Positions 45,026-56,397 of a stretch of 64,000 nucleotides of DNA are shown here, one piece after another. The translations under genes and the position numbers were made by a program. This DNA is from Cymodocea nodosa (Eukaryota; Streptophyta; Magnoliopsida; Alismatales; Cymodoceaceae): the NCBI GenBank assembly GCA_036874045.1, contig CM072347.1:9488501-9552500 (forward strand), written 5' to 3'. The notes beneath the pieces are model-generated. The model was not told the origin of the DNA and searched no databases. It was given only the letters and a program-made list of their open reading frames with translations. Position 1 is the stretch's first letter. Every line of letters starts with the position of its first letter.

Positions 45026-46636
45026 TGTTGAGTATTTTTGTTTTGATGATGTGTGCTGAATGAAAATAATCATATTTTGCTCAATTACTATTGCTTGTGA
45101 AAAGAAATTAAAATCATCAATTAATACAAAAAAAGCTTACTGATATAAATACTTGTCTGTATTGGATCTGAAGTTAATAACTAGTCGTTTCGTTGCATTA
45201 ATTTCTCATTTAGCTAAACGTTAAGTTAACGTGTGTTTTTATTGAAAAACATGATATGTTTTAATGTTATATCTTCTGTATCATGAACAGTGCACGTTTA
45301 GACAACTCGTTAAGTTAGAGTTTTGTTTGTATAAAGGTCACGTGAGAACTCGTTAAGTAAGAGGCTTAAAGGTTAAAATAGGTCACATGATAACTCGTTA
45401 AGTTAGTGAGTAAAAGAAGAGACGAACTCGTTAAGTTAGTGTTATACACGTGGTGAAATTATAAGTTACAAATGTTGTATTGTATCACATAAGGTGCACA
45501 TGTTTAACTCGTTAAGTTAACATAACTAAATGTGTTGAGTTGCTATATTGAACACTAAGGCAACACGTTAAGTTAGCGTTATAAACTTAAGTTGTTATTT
45601 TTGCACATGGTAAAATTCTTATTATAAAAACATTTGTTCATTACTAGTTCGTTGAGTTATCATAACACAACGGAAATGGTTCGTTGAGTTATCATAACAC
45701 AATGGAGATGGTTCGTTGAGATAGCATAACACCACGGACATAGTTCGTTGAGTTAGCTACAGTACTTGTCACGTGAAATGGCACATGAGGAACTCGTTAA
45801 ATTAGAAACGTTAAGTTATATATATACTTGTGTTACTCATTTAGTTAACATTAAAGTAACAACTTCTTATTACACTGATGAAAAACTTTTGGACGAAAAA
45901 GTTTATTTTGTAGGAAATTTTTCAAAGATCCAAGACTGATGATTAAAGAAAATTTGAAATATAAGCGTGGGTTAGAACGTGTGTGAAGGACAAAGAAAAG
46001 ACGTGGAAAAGTGGAAAACTGGTGGTGGTTAAACGTGAAGGATATGCATGAAATGAAGATACAGTTTAAAAGGCATAGAATTTTCGTTGATCAATTTATC
46101 CTTGCACAAAAAAAAAAAAAAAAAATCTTTTCAAGGATCAAACCATCCCTGCACACCAAAAGAAAAATCTTTTTCAGGGATCAAAAACACCTTCTCGGGG
46201 AAAATCTCTCAAGTGGAAGAAAGTTCAGTGAAGCATAAAAAGGTAAGATTTTCGTCACTAAAGATTTGAAGTATCAGAAGAAAGTAAATTCGGTGAAGCA
46301 TGAAAAGACAAGATATTCGTCACTAAAGAATTGCTGAAGAAGAAAAAGAAGAAGAAGAAAGATCTCAAATAGGGAGAAAAGTTTTAAATTCCGCAAATTA
46401 GTTTTCTCTGTTTGTAGTTATGAAATTGTTTAGATGATACATGGTATCGAAATATAATTGCGTCTACAATTTCTGAGGAGAACTGAATTGTATATTATAA
46501 TTGAAACCTTGAATAAAAATGATTTTATGAAAACAATGTCTCGACTTGTTTTTGAGTTTTAAAGTTTCAATTATATTTCAGAAAATATTAAAAATACACA
46601 ATTCACCCCCCTCTTGTGTAGCCATACGATCCTACA
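45026..46636 (+). repeat. 5' LTR of element B
   Basis: 1611 bp, TGTTGAGTATTTTTG to CCATACGATCCTACA, same family as A. TATA position mutated (TTTAAAAG about 46064-46071). A run of A (about 46108-46125) and the 32-bp tandem array are specific to this copy. Confidence 0.93.
45647..45764. repeat. 32-bp tandem array in the B LTR
   Basis: GTTCGTTGAG starts at 45647, 45679, 45711 and 45743, an exact 32-bp period; the fourth unit is partial. Each unit contains TCGTTGAGTTA facing TAACACAACGG, an internal inverted repeat. A has two related units at a looser spacing. Confidence 0.9.
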
Positions 46637-46638
46637 AG

Positions 46639-46650
46639 TGGTATCAGAGC
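46639..46650 (+). other. Primer-binding site of B, tRNA-Met type
   Basis: TGGTATCAGAGC, the canonical initiator tRNA-Met site, two bases after the LTR end. Confidence 0.93.
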
Positions 46651-46836
46651 TTTGTTAATAATCTTTGATATAAAATCGATACCAACTTATTTAATATCAT
46701 TGCTTATTCTACCTTCCTTGTTTTTAAACAGAAATTAATATTTGAGCATACGTTTAACTTTATTGATTTAAGGCTCAAGTTGTTTTAAAATTTTTAGACT
46801 GTTTAAAATCAAATAGGTTGAAAAATCTAAGGTAAA

Positions 46837-48134
46837 ATGGCTACTGGAAATGGTAATTTTTCTTTATATGAAGACCAAAATCTTAATCGTCCTCCTTTAT
46901 TTGATGGAATATATTTTGAATATTGGAAATATAGGATGACTGTTTTTCTTCAAAGTATAGATCATAAGTTGTGGTTCATGATTTCTAAACCATATACTCC
47001 GTTAACTACTCCTTATAATACTTGGACAATTACAGAAAAAGAAAATGAAACTCTAAATGCTAAGGGCTTAAATATTTTATTTTGTGCATTGAGTTATGAA
47101 CAGTTCAGTAAAGTGTCGGCATATAAATGTGCTTATGAGGTGTGGCATGCATTAGAAGTTTCACATGAAGGTACTTCTCAAGTTAAAGAGACTAAGATAA
47201 ACATGTTAATTCATAAGTATGAACTCTTTAAGATGCATGAAGACGAAAGTATTTCTAAGATGTTTTCTAGATTTCTTGATATCATAAACTCTTTAAAATG
47301 CTTAGGAGAGAATTTTGATCAAAAGGATTTGCTGAGGAAAATTCTCAGATCCCTAAGTTCTAAATAGTCTCAGAAAGTAACATCAATTGAAGAATCACGA
47401 GATTTAAATGTTTATACCATGAATGAACTTATAGGAAATTTAACAACTTATGAAGTTCAATTAAATGAATCACTGAGTCACAACAAACTAAAAATGAAGA
47501 AAGAAATAGCCTTCATAATTAATTCAGATTCTGATATATCTACTGATTCTGACGAGGATTTGATTTTGCTGACTAGGAAATTCAAGAAAGCATGGAAAGC
47601 TAGGAAACAGCAAAGGAACAAAAATGATAAACCCTCAACGTCAAAATCATTGAATGACAAGAATTCTTCATCTAGAAAGTATGTATGTTACAATTGTAAG
47701 AAACCTGGACATCTTTCTCCAGATTGTCCTATGAGGAAAAATGAAAAGCAAAGTAGGACAAATCAGAAGAAGTCGGCTCAGAAAACTCAGAAAAAGTTTT
47801 ACAAGAAAAAGGCTTTGAAGGTCACTTGGGATGACACGTCTGAAGAGTCTGAATCTGAGGAATCAACATCAAAATCTTCCCATTCAGAAGGAGAACAAGA
47901 GTTAGAAGACGTTGCTCATGTGTGCTTCATGGCAGATGAGTCTGAGGTAATATCTGATCCTGAAAGTCATTCAGATTTCAACTTTGACGAATTATTATGT
48001 GCTTATCATGCATTATTACAAAAACTTAAAGTATGTAAACTGGAAAATAAGAATATTAGAAAATCTTCATCCATTATGGAAGAAGAAAATTGTTTCCTGT
48101 CTACTACTTTAGAAAAGTTTAAATGTGATAATGA
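46837..48134 (+). pseudogene. gag of element B, first copy
   Basis: ATG at 46837 (MATGNGNFSLYEDQN). UBN2-type N-terminal domain with YWKYRMTVFLQSIDHKLWFM and TSQVKETKINMLIHKYELF. A TAG at 47365-47367 breaks the frame, then it continues through the CCHC knuckle CYNCKKPGHLSPDC (about 47686-47727), KALKVTWDDTSEESES and the first part of the coiled-coil region (LLQKLKVCKLENKNIRK), ending FKCDND at 48136. The knuckle is intact here. Confidence 0.92.
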
Positions 48135-49500
48135 CTAAAAAGGATATCATAAACTCTTGTTAGAAAATATTTCTGAGATGTTTTCCAGATTTCTTGATAT
48201 CATAAACTCTTTAAAATATTTAGGAAAGAATTTTGAACAGAAGGATTTGGTGAGGAAAATTCTCAGATCCCTATGTTCTAAATGGTCTCAGAAAGTAACA
48301 TCAATTGAGGAATCACGAGATTTAAATGTTTGTACTATGAATGAACTTATAGGAAATTTAACAACTTATAAAGTTCAATTAAATGAATCACTAAGTCAAA
48401 ACAAACTAAAAATGAAGAAAGAAATAGCCTTCGAAATTAATTCAGATTCTGATATATCTACTGATTCTAACAAGGATTTGATTTTGCTGACTAGGAAATT
48501 CAAGAAAGCATGGAAAGCTAGGAAACAGCAAAGGAACAAAAATGATAAACCCTAAACGTCAAAATCATTGAATAACAAGAATTCTTCATCTAGAAAGTAT
48601 GTATGTTACAACTATAAGAAACCTAGACATCTTTCTCTAGATTGTCCTATGAGGAAAAATGAAAAGCAAAGTAGGACAAATCAGAAGAAGACGGCTCAGA
48701 AAAAGTTTTACAAGAAAAAGGCTTTGAAGGTCACTTGGGATGACACGTCTGAAGAGTCTGAATCTGAGGAATCAACATCAAAATCTTCACATTCAGGAGA
48801 ACAAGAGTTAGAAGTCGTTGCTCATGTGCGCTTCATGGCAAATGAGTCTAAGGTAACATCTGATCCTAAAAGTCATTCAGATTTCAACTTTGATGAATTA
48901 TTATGTGCTTATCATGCATTATTACAAAAACTTAAAGTATGTAAACTGGAAAATAAGAATATTAGAAAATCTTCATCTATTATGGAAGAAGAAAATTGTT
49001 TCCTGTCTACTACTTTAGAAAAGTTTAAATGTGATAATGAAAATCATGCTAGAGATTTGCAAAAATTTATATTTAATGAAGGTATCTTGCATGAACAAAT
49101 ACAGAATATAAATGCTGAAAAATTAAAGATAGAATCTGAAAATGAAATGTTAAGAAACAATATAAATGAACTTGAATTAGAGATAGATAAATTAAAACTA
49201 AGAGAGCAAGATTTAAATTCTACCTTTGAGAAATGGAATTTAAGTCAAACTAAGTTAGACAAACTAACTAGTACCCCTACGGTGTCTTATAAATTTGGCT
49301 TAAGATTTGATTATCCTAAATATCCTAAATCTCAAGCCAATAAAGGATTTATTAGTTGCAGTTCAAGTAAATCTAAGACTAAAATTCCTTTTATTATGAA
49401 ACAAGGTAATAAATATGTAGAAGTAGGTACTTCAAGGGATGAATCATGCAGTAATAATATAAATTAATGTGATTTGTCAAATTGTACTTCTAACATGACT
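48135..49500 (+). pseudogene. Duplicated gag segment of B
   Basis: From about 48163 the sequence repeats 47244 onward (ISEMFSRFLDIINSLKYLGK), through a second, ruined knuckle (CYNYKKPRHLSLDC, 48604-48645; second Cys to Tyr, Gly to Arg) and on into the full coiled-coil region ending SRDESCSNNIN. The duplicate covers about 875-890 bp. Relative to copy 1 it lacks 18 bp near 48697 and 3 bp near 48797. A 28-bp filler (48135-48162) sits at the join. Confidence 0.9.
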
Positions 49501-50385
49501 ATAAATGTTTCTAAAAATCTTGTTTCTTGTTCTGGAAATTCAGTTTCTAATGTTTCTAAAATTTCAAACAATTGTAGTAAACTGAAAATTTAGAAACCTG
49601 AGCATGTAATTCAATACACTGGTATTAGACCAATTACTCATTCTACATGTGATAAAACAAAAAATTCTTGTGCAGAAAAAAATTTTGTATGTACGGAAAG
49701 TGTTAATACAAGTACAAAATCTTGGTATGAACTTACAGAAATGTATAAGCATGACTAAAATAAATTAACATCTAATAAAAATATGTTTGGTCTTGATTAT
49801 ACTACATCTAAAAACAAAAAGAATGATTGCAAAAGCAATAATGCTATATGTGAGTATGAAGGTAATGATAAATCAATAGTACTTACAACTAATAAGAATA
49901 TAAATGATAATGTTAAACTATTTTTAAACAAAAAGAAGAAATATGCGTTTAATGAACTTGGTCCTCAACAACATTGGGTACCAAGAAAAAGTTTTTCTTA
50001 ATTTGTGTAGCAGGAGGAAACAACATCAAAATGGATCTTGGACAGTGGAGCGTCAAGTCACATGACCAGACAAAAAAGTCTATTACAAAATTTTACAAAT
50101 ACCATGAAAGGAAGTGTAACATTTGGAAACAAAAGCAAAGATAAAATCATAGGTATGGGCAATGTTCAAATAACTCCTACTTGTGTTATTTCGAATGTAC
50201 TATATGTAGAAAACCTAGGATTTAATTTGCTGAGTGTCATAAAACTAACTGAAAATGGATATTATGTAGTATTTAAAGATAATGTATGCAAAATAATTGA
50301 TAAAAATACAAATGAAATTAAGTTTATTGCTAAAAGAAAAGGTTCTGTATGTATTTTATCTTTACCTTCAGGTGTAGTTGATTAA
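49501..50385 (+). pseudogene. Gag-protease junction and protease of B
   Basis: Frame 49783-50001 gives a Lys/Asn-rich linker ending NELGPQQHWVPRKS. Protease follows at 50038-50385: WILDSGASSHMTRQKSL with catalytic DSG, SVTFGNKSKDKIIGMGN, VLYVENLGFNLLSVIKLTEN, ending in ILSLPSGVVD and a TAA. This is the segment deleted in A between 49723 and 50362 equivalents. Confidence 0.9.
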
Positions 50386-51324
50386 AATTCATGTTTGCTA
50401 GCTAAAACTAGTGATGCATATCTATGACATAGAAGGATTGGGCATATAAATATGAGACTGTTACATAAACTATCTAGAAAACATTTAGTAAAAGGTTTAC
50501 CAAAGATTAAATACTCAAAGAACTTTATGTGTGATGCATGTGAGCTAGGTAAACTTCACAAAAACTCTTTTAAATCCAAAACTGATATTTCAAGCAAGAG
50601 AGTCTTAGAACTTATACATATGGATCTATTTGGACCAACAAGAATCATGAGTCTTGGTGGTAAACGGTATGTATTTGTTTTAGTAGATGACTTCTCTAGA
50701 TACACTTGGGTATATTTTCTAGCATTTAAGACAGAAGCTTTTGAAAAATTTAAAATGTTTTGCAATTTTGTTCAAAATGAGCAAAGTGTCTCTATTCAAA
50801 AACTTAGGAGTGATCATGGAACTGAATTTGATAATGATCAAATGGATAACTATTGTAATGAGCATGGCATTGATCACAAATTTTCTTTTCCAAGAGCACC
50901 GTCTCAAAATGGTGTTGTTGAGAGAAAGAATAGATCACTTCAAGAAATGGCCAGAACTATGTTGAATGAACATAAGTTACCTCAAAATCTTTAGGCTGAA
51001 GTAGTAAATACAGCTTGTTATGTTATTAACAGAAGTCATTTAAGAACTCATGTTAATAAAACTCCTTTTGAAATTATGTTTAATAGGGTTCCAAAAATTT
51101 CCTATATGAAACCATTTGGCTGCAAGTGTTTTATTCTTAATACTAAGGATAAAAGGGATAAATTTCAAGCCAAATAGGATGAAGGAATTTTTGTAGGTTA
51201 CTCTACTAGAAGTAAAGCCTATAGAGTATATAACAAGACTTCTAGGACTATTGAAGAAACCCTCCATGTAAACTTCAATGAAAATTCTCTTAGAGAATCT
51301 CAATCTAAAGCTGATAATGATGAC
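50386..51324 (+). pseudogene. Integrase of B
   Basis: Pre-integrase HRRIGHINMRLLHKLSRK and CDACELGKLHKNSF after a TGA near 50425; core HMDLFGPTRIMSLGG, VDDFSRYTWVYFLAF, KLRSDHGTEFDNDQ, GVVERKNRSLQEM; then TAG at 50992-50994, PFGCKCFILNTKD, TAG at about 51175 and EGIFVGYSTRSKAYRVY. Integrase catalytic acids are kept. Confidence 0.92.
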
Positions 51325-53121
51325 TTGATCAATTTTCCGAATGAGTTAGAGATCAATAGAGAGATTGATGATTTATCTGAGAAAATCAAAAATATGAACT
51401 TAAATGATCAAACTAATGATGAAAGTGATGGACTTTTAGATGTTGATGAGAATATTGAGGAAAACCAGAGAAATTGGCGTTATTCTTCATCACATCCCAT
51501 TACTCAAGTCATTGGTAATATTAATGAGGGAGTTAAAACTAGAGCTTCAGTAAATTTAAATAGTATGTGTATGTTTGTTTCTATGGTGGAACCAAGGAAT
51601 ATACAAGAAGCATTATCTAATGAAAATTGGATAGTGGCAATGCAAGAAGAACTAAATCAATTCATCAGAAATGATGTATGGGAATTAGTCTCTCCACCAG
51701 AAAATCAGTCCATAATAGGTACAAAGTGGATCTTTAGAAACAAAACTAACGAAACTGGTCAAATTATAAGGAATAAAGCTAGATTAGTTGCACAAGGGTA
51801 TACACAGGAAGAAGGATTAGATTATGATGAAACATTTGCTCCTATGGCTAGGTTAGAAAGTATTAGAATATTATTGGCCTATGCTTGTTATATGGATTTT
51901 AAATTATATCAAATGGATGTAAAGAGTGCATTTCTAAATGGTTTAATTAATGAAGAAGTTTATGTAAAACAACCACCTGGATTTGAAGATATTAAAAATC
52001 CTAACTTTGTGTATAAATTGAAGAAAGCTTTATATGGTTTGAAGCAAGCACCTAGATCATGGTATGAAAGATTGTCTACTTTTTTAATAGAAAAAGGCTA
52101 TATCATGGGAAAAGTGGATCATACTCTATTTATTAAGAGAGATGGTAAAGATCAGATTGTTGTTCAAATATACGTGGATTATATAATCTTTGGAGCAACC
52201 TCTGATAAGTTGATAGAAATATTCTCTGAAGAGATGACTAATCAGTTTGAAATGAGTATGATAAGAGAACTTTAATATTTTCTAGGACTTCAAATTAAGC
52301 AAATGGATAAAGGTATATTTTTAAATCAGGAAAAATATGCAGATAAAATGCTTAAGAAATTTAATTTTAATGATACAAGGATTCGAGAAACTCCTATGAG
52401 TACTACTTTAAAGTTAGATATTGATGACATAGGAAAATCTATAGATCAAAGAAAATACAGAAGTATGATTGGTTCTTTACTTTATTTGACTACTAGTAGA
52501 CCTGATATTATGTTTGCTATGTGTGTTTGTGCTAGATTTCAATCTAATCCTAAAGAATCACACTTAATTGTAGTTAAAAGAATATTTAGATATATACAAG
52601 GAACTTAAAATTTCGGACTGTATTATTCTAAGGATAGTTCAATAGATCTTATAGGATATACTGATGCTGATTATTCAAGATCTAAATCTAATAGAAAGAG
52701 TACGAGTGGCACATGTCAATTATTGGGAAATAATTTGGTGTCATGGTTTAGTAAAAAGCAAAACTGTGTAGCACTTTCTACTACAGAAGCTGAATATGTT
52801 CCTGCTACATTGTGCTGCACTCAGATTCTGTTGATAAGGAAAACTTTAGAAGATTTTGGATTATCTTATGATACAACTGAGATTTATTGTGATAGTAGTT
52901 CTGCAATAAATCTTTCCAAAAATCCTGTATTACATTCAAGAGCAAAGCATATAGAGGTTAGACATCATTTTCTAAGAAATAACGTAATTAAAGGAAAAAT
53001 TAAATTAGAATTTGTGTCTAGTAAAAATCAATTAGCTGATATATTTACAAAACCTCTAGACGAAAATACATTTTGCAACATTAGATTAAATTTAGGTACT
53101 TGTAGGCTATGTGATGTGTAA
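51325..53121 (+). pseudogene. Reverse transcriptase and RNase H of B, catalytic Asp replaced
   Basis: Frame 51325-52275 contains [50 protein letters not shown] and the RT box as YVDY (52171-52182) instead of YVDD: a GAT to TAT change at 52180. RNase H follows with SRPDIMFAMCVCARFQSN, a TAA near 52606, SWFSKKQNCVALSTTEAEY, CDSSSAINLSKNP and C-terminal RLCDV, stop 53119-53121. Even without the stops, the RT would be expected to be inactive. Confidence 0.93.
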
Positions 53122-54440
53122 AATGCTTAAACTCCACATAAAAAGATAAATATTATTGATGATGTTGTTCACCTCATAGATATTATATACTTATTATAAA
53201 TATCTAAAATAATATCTAAACTACTACTTAAGATACTATGTATTTATTGTAAAATCATAGTAGTATCTTATTGATTTTAAGTAGTTTATCAATTTTAATA
53301 GTTTTTACGATTTTAAGTGGAAGTGTAAATGAAAAACATTAAATACTTCTGACATTCTGAAATTTTGATTAAATGTTTTCTTTGAATCAAGGAAAATGCA
53401 TATGATCATGCATAAATTTGACTTAATTGATTAAACTTGTAGAATAAGTTATATGTAACTTATCTTAAACTGTTAATCAAAAGTATAAGCTTATTGAAAC
53501 TGATTCATATTCTCAGTATAATCATAGAAGTAAAAATTGTATGAGATTTGTGTTTTATTGCATCTGTATTAATGGAATACATATATACTATGCTTAAAAT
53601 GAAAAGTGCTTACAAAGTAAAAATCTTTGAGAGTTTATTGATCAGTTTGATCACGAGCCTTTTGTACTTGAGCAGATAGTTATGTAAGGATTGTTGTCTT
53701 GAAAAAGGATTCTTTTAATCTGGCAACCTAAGGTCCTGATCAGATCTGAGATTGTTGACTGAAAGCTCATTACAGGGGTACATTAGAAAGTTCTTGTATG
53801 ATTCAAGCTTTTCAAACTAACTTTTAAAGAAAATTATCAATATTTACTATTTTGAAAAGAAAAAGTTGTTTCATTAATTACAAATATCTTTGAATCGCAT
53901 ATGGTTTATACCAATATGACTACTGATTTATTGAATCAACATTAGTACTTTTGAAAACGTTTATTTGAAATACATTCTTTTATTCTCCTTGAATTAATCG
54001 AATTGTGTTCAAAGTTGTGTTTTGATTCATATACAGTAAGAATTGATTGTGGAAATCATTTTTGATGATGTCAGGATAACGGAAGTCTCTAAAAAGAAAA
54101 TGTAAAAGTATAGTTATACTTAACATCTATTGTCACTACAAGTATATTTTGTATTTTGATTGAATATATTTGAAGTATATTTGTAGGGGGAGGATTAACA
54201 ATGTCGAAAACAGATTAATATAATTTAGAATACAAATCTTAGTTAATCTGAATTAATGTCCTCTTAAAATCTTGATGAAATAATTTAAAAAGACAAATAA
54301 ACTATTTTAGATTCAAAGGACAAAATGTTCAAATAGTTTACAATGTTCTCAAGATAATGTTAAGTTTAGCATGTGTGTTGTTTTCGGAAGGTTTCAGTTG
54401 GAAGCATCCAAAACTTGTTTAAGTGTACTAACTAGACATT
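53122..54440 (+). other. Spacer downstream of B pol
   Basis: Matches A 25807-27114. No gene. Ends at the LINE target site; the spacer continues at 60268-60517. Confidence 0.8.
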
Positions 54441-54457
54441 ATATTAGATAAGGTAAC
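54441..54457. repeat. LINE target-site duplication (partner 60251-60267)
   Basis: ATATTAGATAAGGTAAC, 17 bp, is identical at both ends. Element A has the empty site at 27115-27131 (ATGTTAGATAAGGTAAC). Confidence 0.95.
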
Positions 54458-54542
54458 CCATTCATCACCTCCACTTTCTCTCTCTAGCCAGAGTTTCTCT
54501 CTCTAGGTGATTTTCACCATTTCCTCTTCTCTTCCCTCTCTC

Positions 54543-56260
54543 ATGGTGGATTCACCGCCAGTGCAACTTGGAGAACCTCCTCCTTTTGTAGATCCTCAAG
54601 CTTGGCAAAAGAACGCTCCTCGTCCTTCTTTTGCAGCCACTATTAAGGAACATTTTGTTCCTCCAACTTTCTCGGATCTCCTAGTTCGTGAACCCATCAT
54701 TGTAGATGGACAAAGACGGATTTCTTTTAATACGAAGGAGATATCTACAATAGCAGCCCCGTTTCATTATACCTTGGTGGGATGATTTGCTAGTCAACGT
54801 CCAGATCTGCATTCTATTCTAGAGGGTATTAAAGCTACTCTCAACATTTCTAAAGGGATTTTTCCCGTTGCACTTGACTCGAGGTATGTTCTATTACGTT
54901 TTCAGCACCAGCATATTTTCTTACAAGCTTTAGTTAAAGAAAACTGGAACATTAAGGGGAAGAGGATGTCAGTTTCCGTTGGTCACCTTCTTTCTCACCT
55001 GGGATGGAAGCCACTTGGGCTCCAGTTTGGGTCCACCTTCCTCAGCTGCGTGCACACTTACACACGCCCGGAGCTATTAAATCATTGCAAAACTTCTAGG
55101 GAAATACCTCTGCTCGCATCGAGATGTCTGTAATTTTACACGCCCCGGTCTTACCGCCATCTGCGTTGAAATGGATCTTTCCGAAACTCTTCCCCGCTCC
55201 ATCGTCATCGACAATGGTGGAGAAATTATCAATCAAAAGGTCATATACCCGTTTGAACCAAAATTCTGTGAATTTTGCTGTAAAATTGGGCACACTACCC
55301 CAACATGTAGAAAGAAAGCTATGTCTGATAGTACTGTACCTGCCAGTACCGCACCTGTCATTATTCCACGCAAAGACCCGCTGGGCAATTCGCAATGGCA
55401 AGTTGTCAATCGAAAAAATAAAACGAAAAATAATCAAGAACAGCTGTCGGACGCACTTGTAGAAGAGGCTTACACGCAAAAGGCAACAACGAACATGGCT
55501 GGTGTGAACGCAAAAATAGCAAAGCAAAAAGATGGCAGGTCTGACAAAAGATCGGTCGAACCAGAGAATACTACGGTACAACCGAAAGAAAAAGTTGTCT
55601 CCAACGCTGTACCGTTAGAATCATCGGTCGAACCGATAGGATCACCGGTCCAATCGAAGGAAAGGCAGCTTGAACGGTAAGACCGCAATTCCTCTAGTTG
55701 AACCGAAAAACATACTTGACAATCCCACCGTTGGACAGAAAAATAAAAAGGAAAAAAAATCTGTCAACTTCAAGGACGCACAGTCTGCTACGTCTAACAA
55801 AGCGGTCAGCCTCTCGACCGAAGAACCGATATGCATCTCTGACAAAATCCCGTTGGAACCAGAAAATACTACACAACAAAGAGGAGAAAGTTCGCCGACC
55901 TCACCGAGTTTTCAAATCAACCTACCAAATGAAACAGAACCGTCGGTACAGCTACAGGCCTTGATCGACTCAGAAGGGAGATTGGTTACATGCAATAGAA
56001 AATTAAATAAAGCTGTCACTCCTTCCACAGAACTTGAGCAGCCTTATGAACAGCTATCGGCGGAACACTTACCAGACAAGCATCCATTGACAGAACATAT
56101 CTTATTGAATCAGAAAGATACCGGCATTACACGAAATCAAATTTCCTTAGAAATTTTACAAGGAAAGTTGAAACATTTGTCAGAAAGATCCAGCTCAGAA
56201 GACGACTCCCTTTCCTCAAGCAACCATCAATCTGACACAGAAGAAACTATCTCACAGTAG
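54543..56260 (+). pseudogene. LINE ORF1, DUF4283 and CCHC nucleic-acid-binding protein
   Basis: ATG at 54543 (MVDSPPVQLGEPPPFVDPQ). TGA at 54783-54785 follows FHYTLVG; the frame goes on with DLHSILEGIKATLNISKG and YVLLRFQHQHIFLQAL, typical of DUF4283. A frame change near 54965 leads to FRWSPSFSPGMEATWAPVW, and another to MDLSETLPRSIVIDNG (55171). The CCHC knuckle CEFCCKIGHTTPTC lies at 55267-55308. A long Glu/Ser/Thr-rich tail with repeated VEP-type motifs follows, crossing a stop at 55678-55680 and a frame change, to 56260. The protein coats LINE RNA. The tail has no recognisable domain. Confidence 0.9.
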
Positions 56261-56397
56261 GACTTTAGAGTAACCAGATCAAAGAGACAAAGCATTTGTC
56301 TCAGACAGAAAAAAAGCAAGATTTCTAATGATGCCGAATCTTCCCACAGTATCAGCAGCAATTCTCAATAATTCTCTCTCTTCCTTCTTAATTTTCT

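Noticed and set aside
45647-45764. CRISPR-like array (32-bp period)
   Set aside because: Units are contiguous with no unique spacers and lie in a plant LTR; it is a tandem repeat.
55096-55879. Several overlapping frames on both strands in LINE ORF1
   Set aside because: Only the frames with the DUF4283 and CCHC motifs fit a LINE ORF1; the others lack family features.
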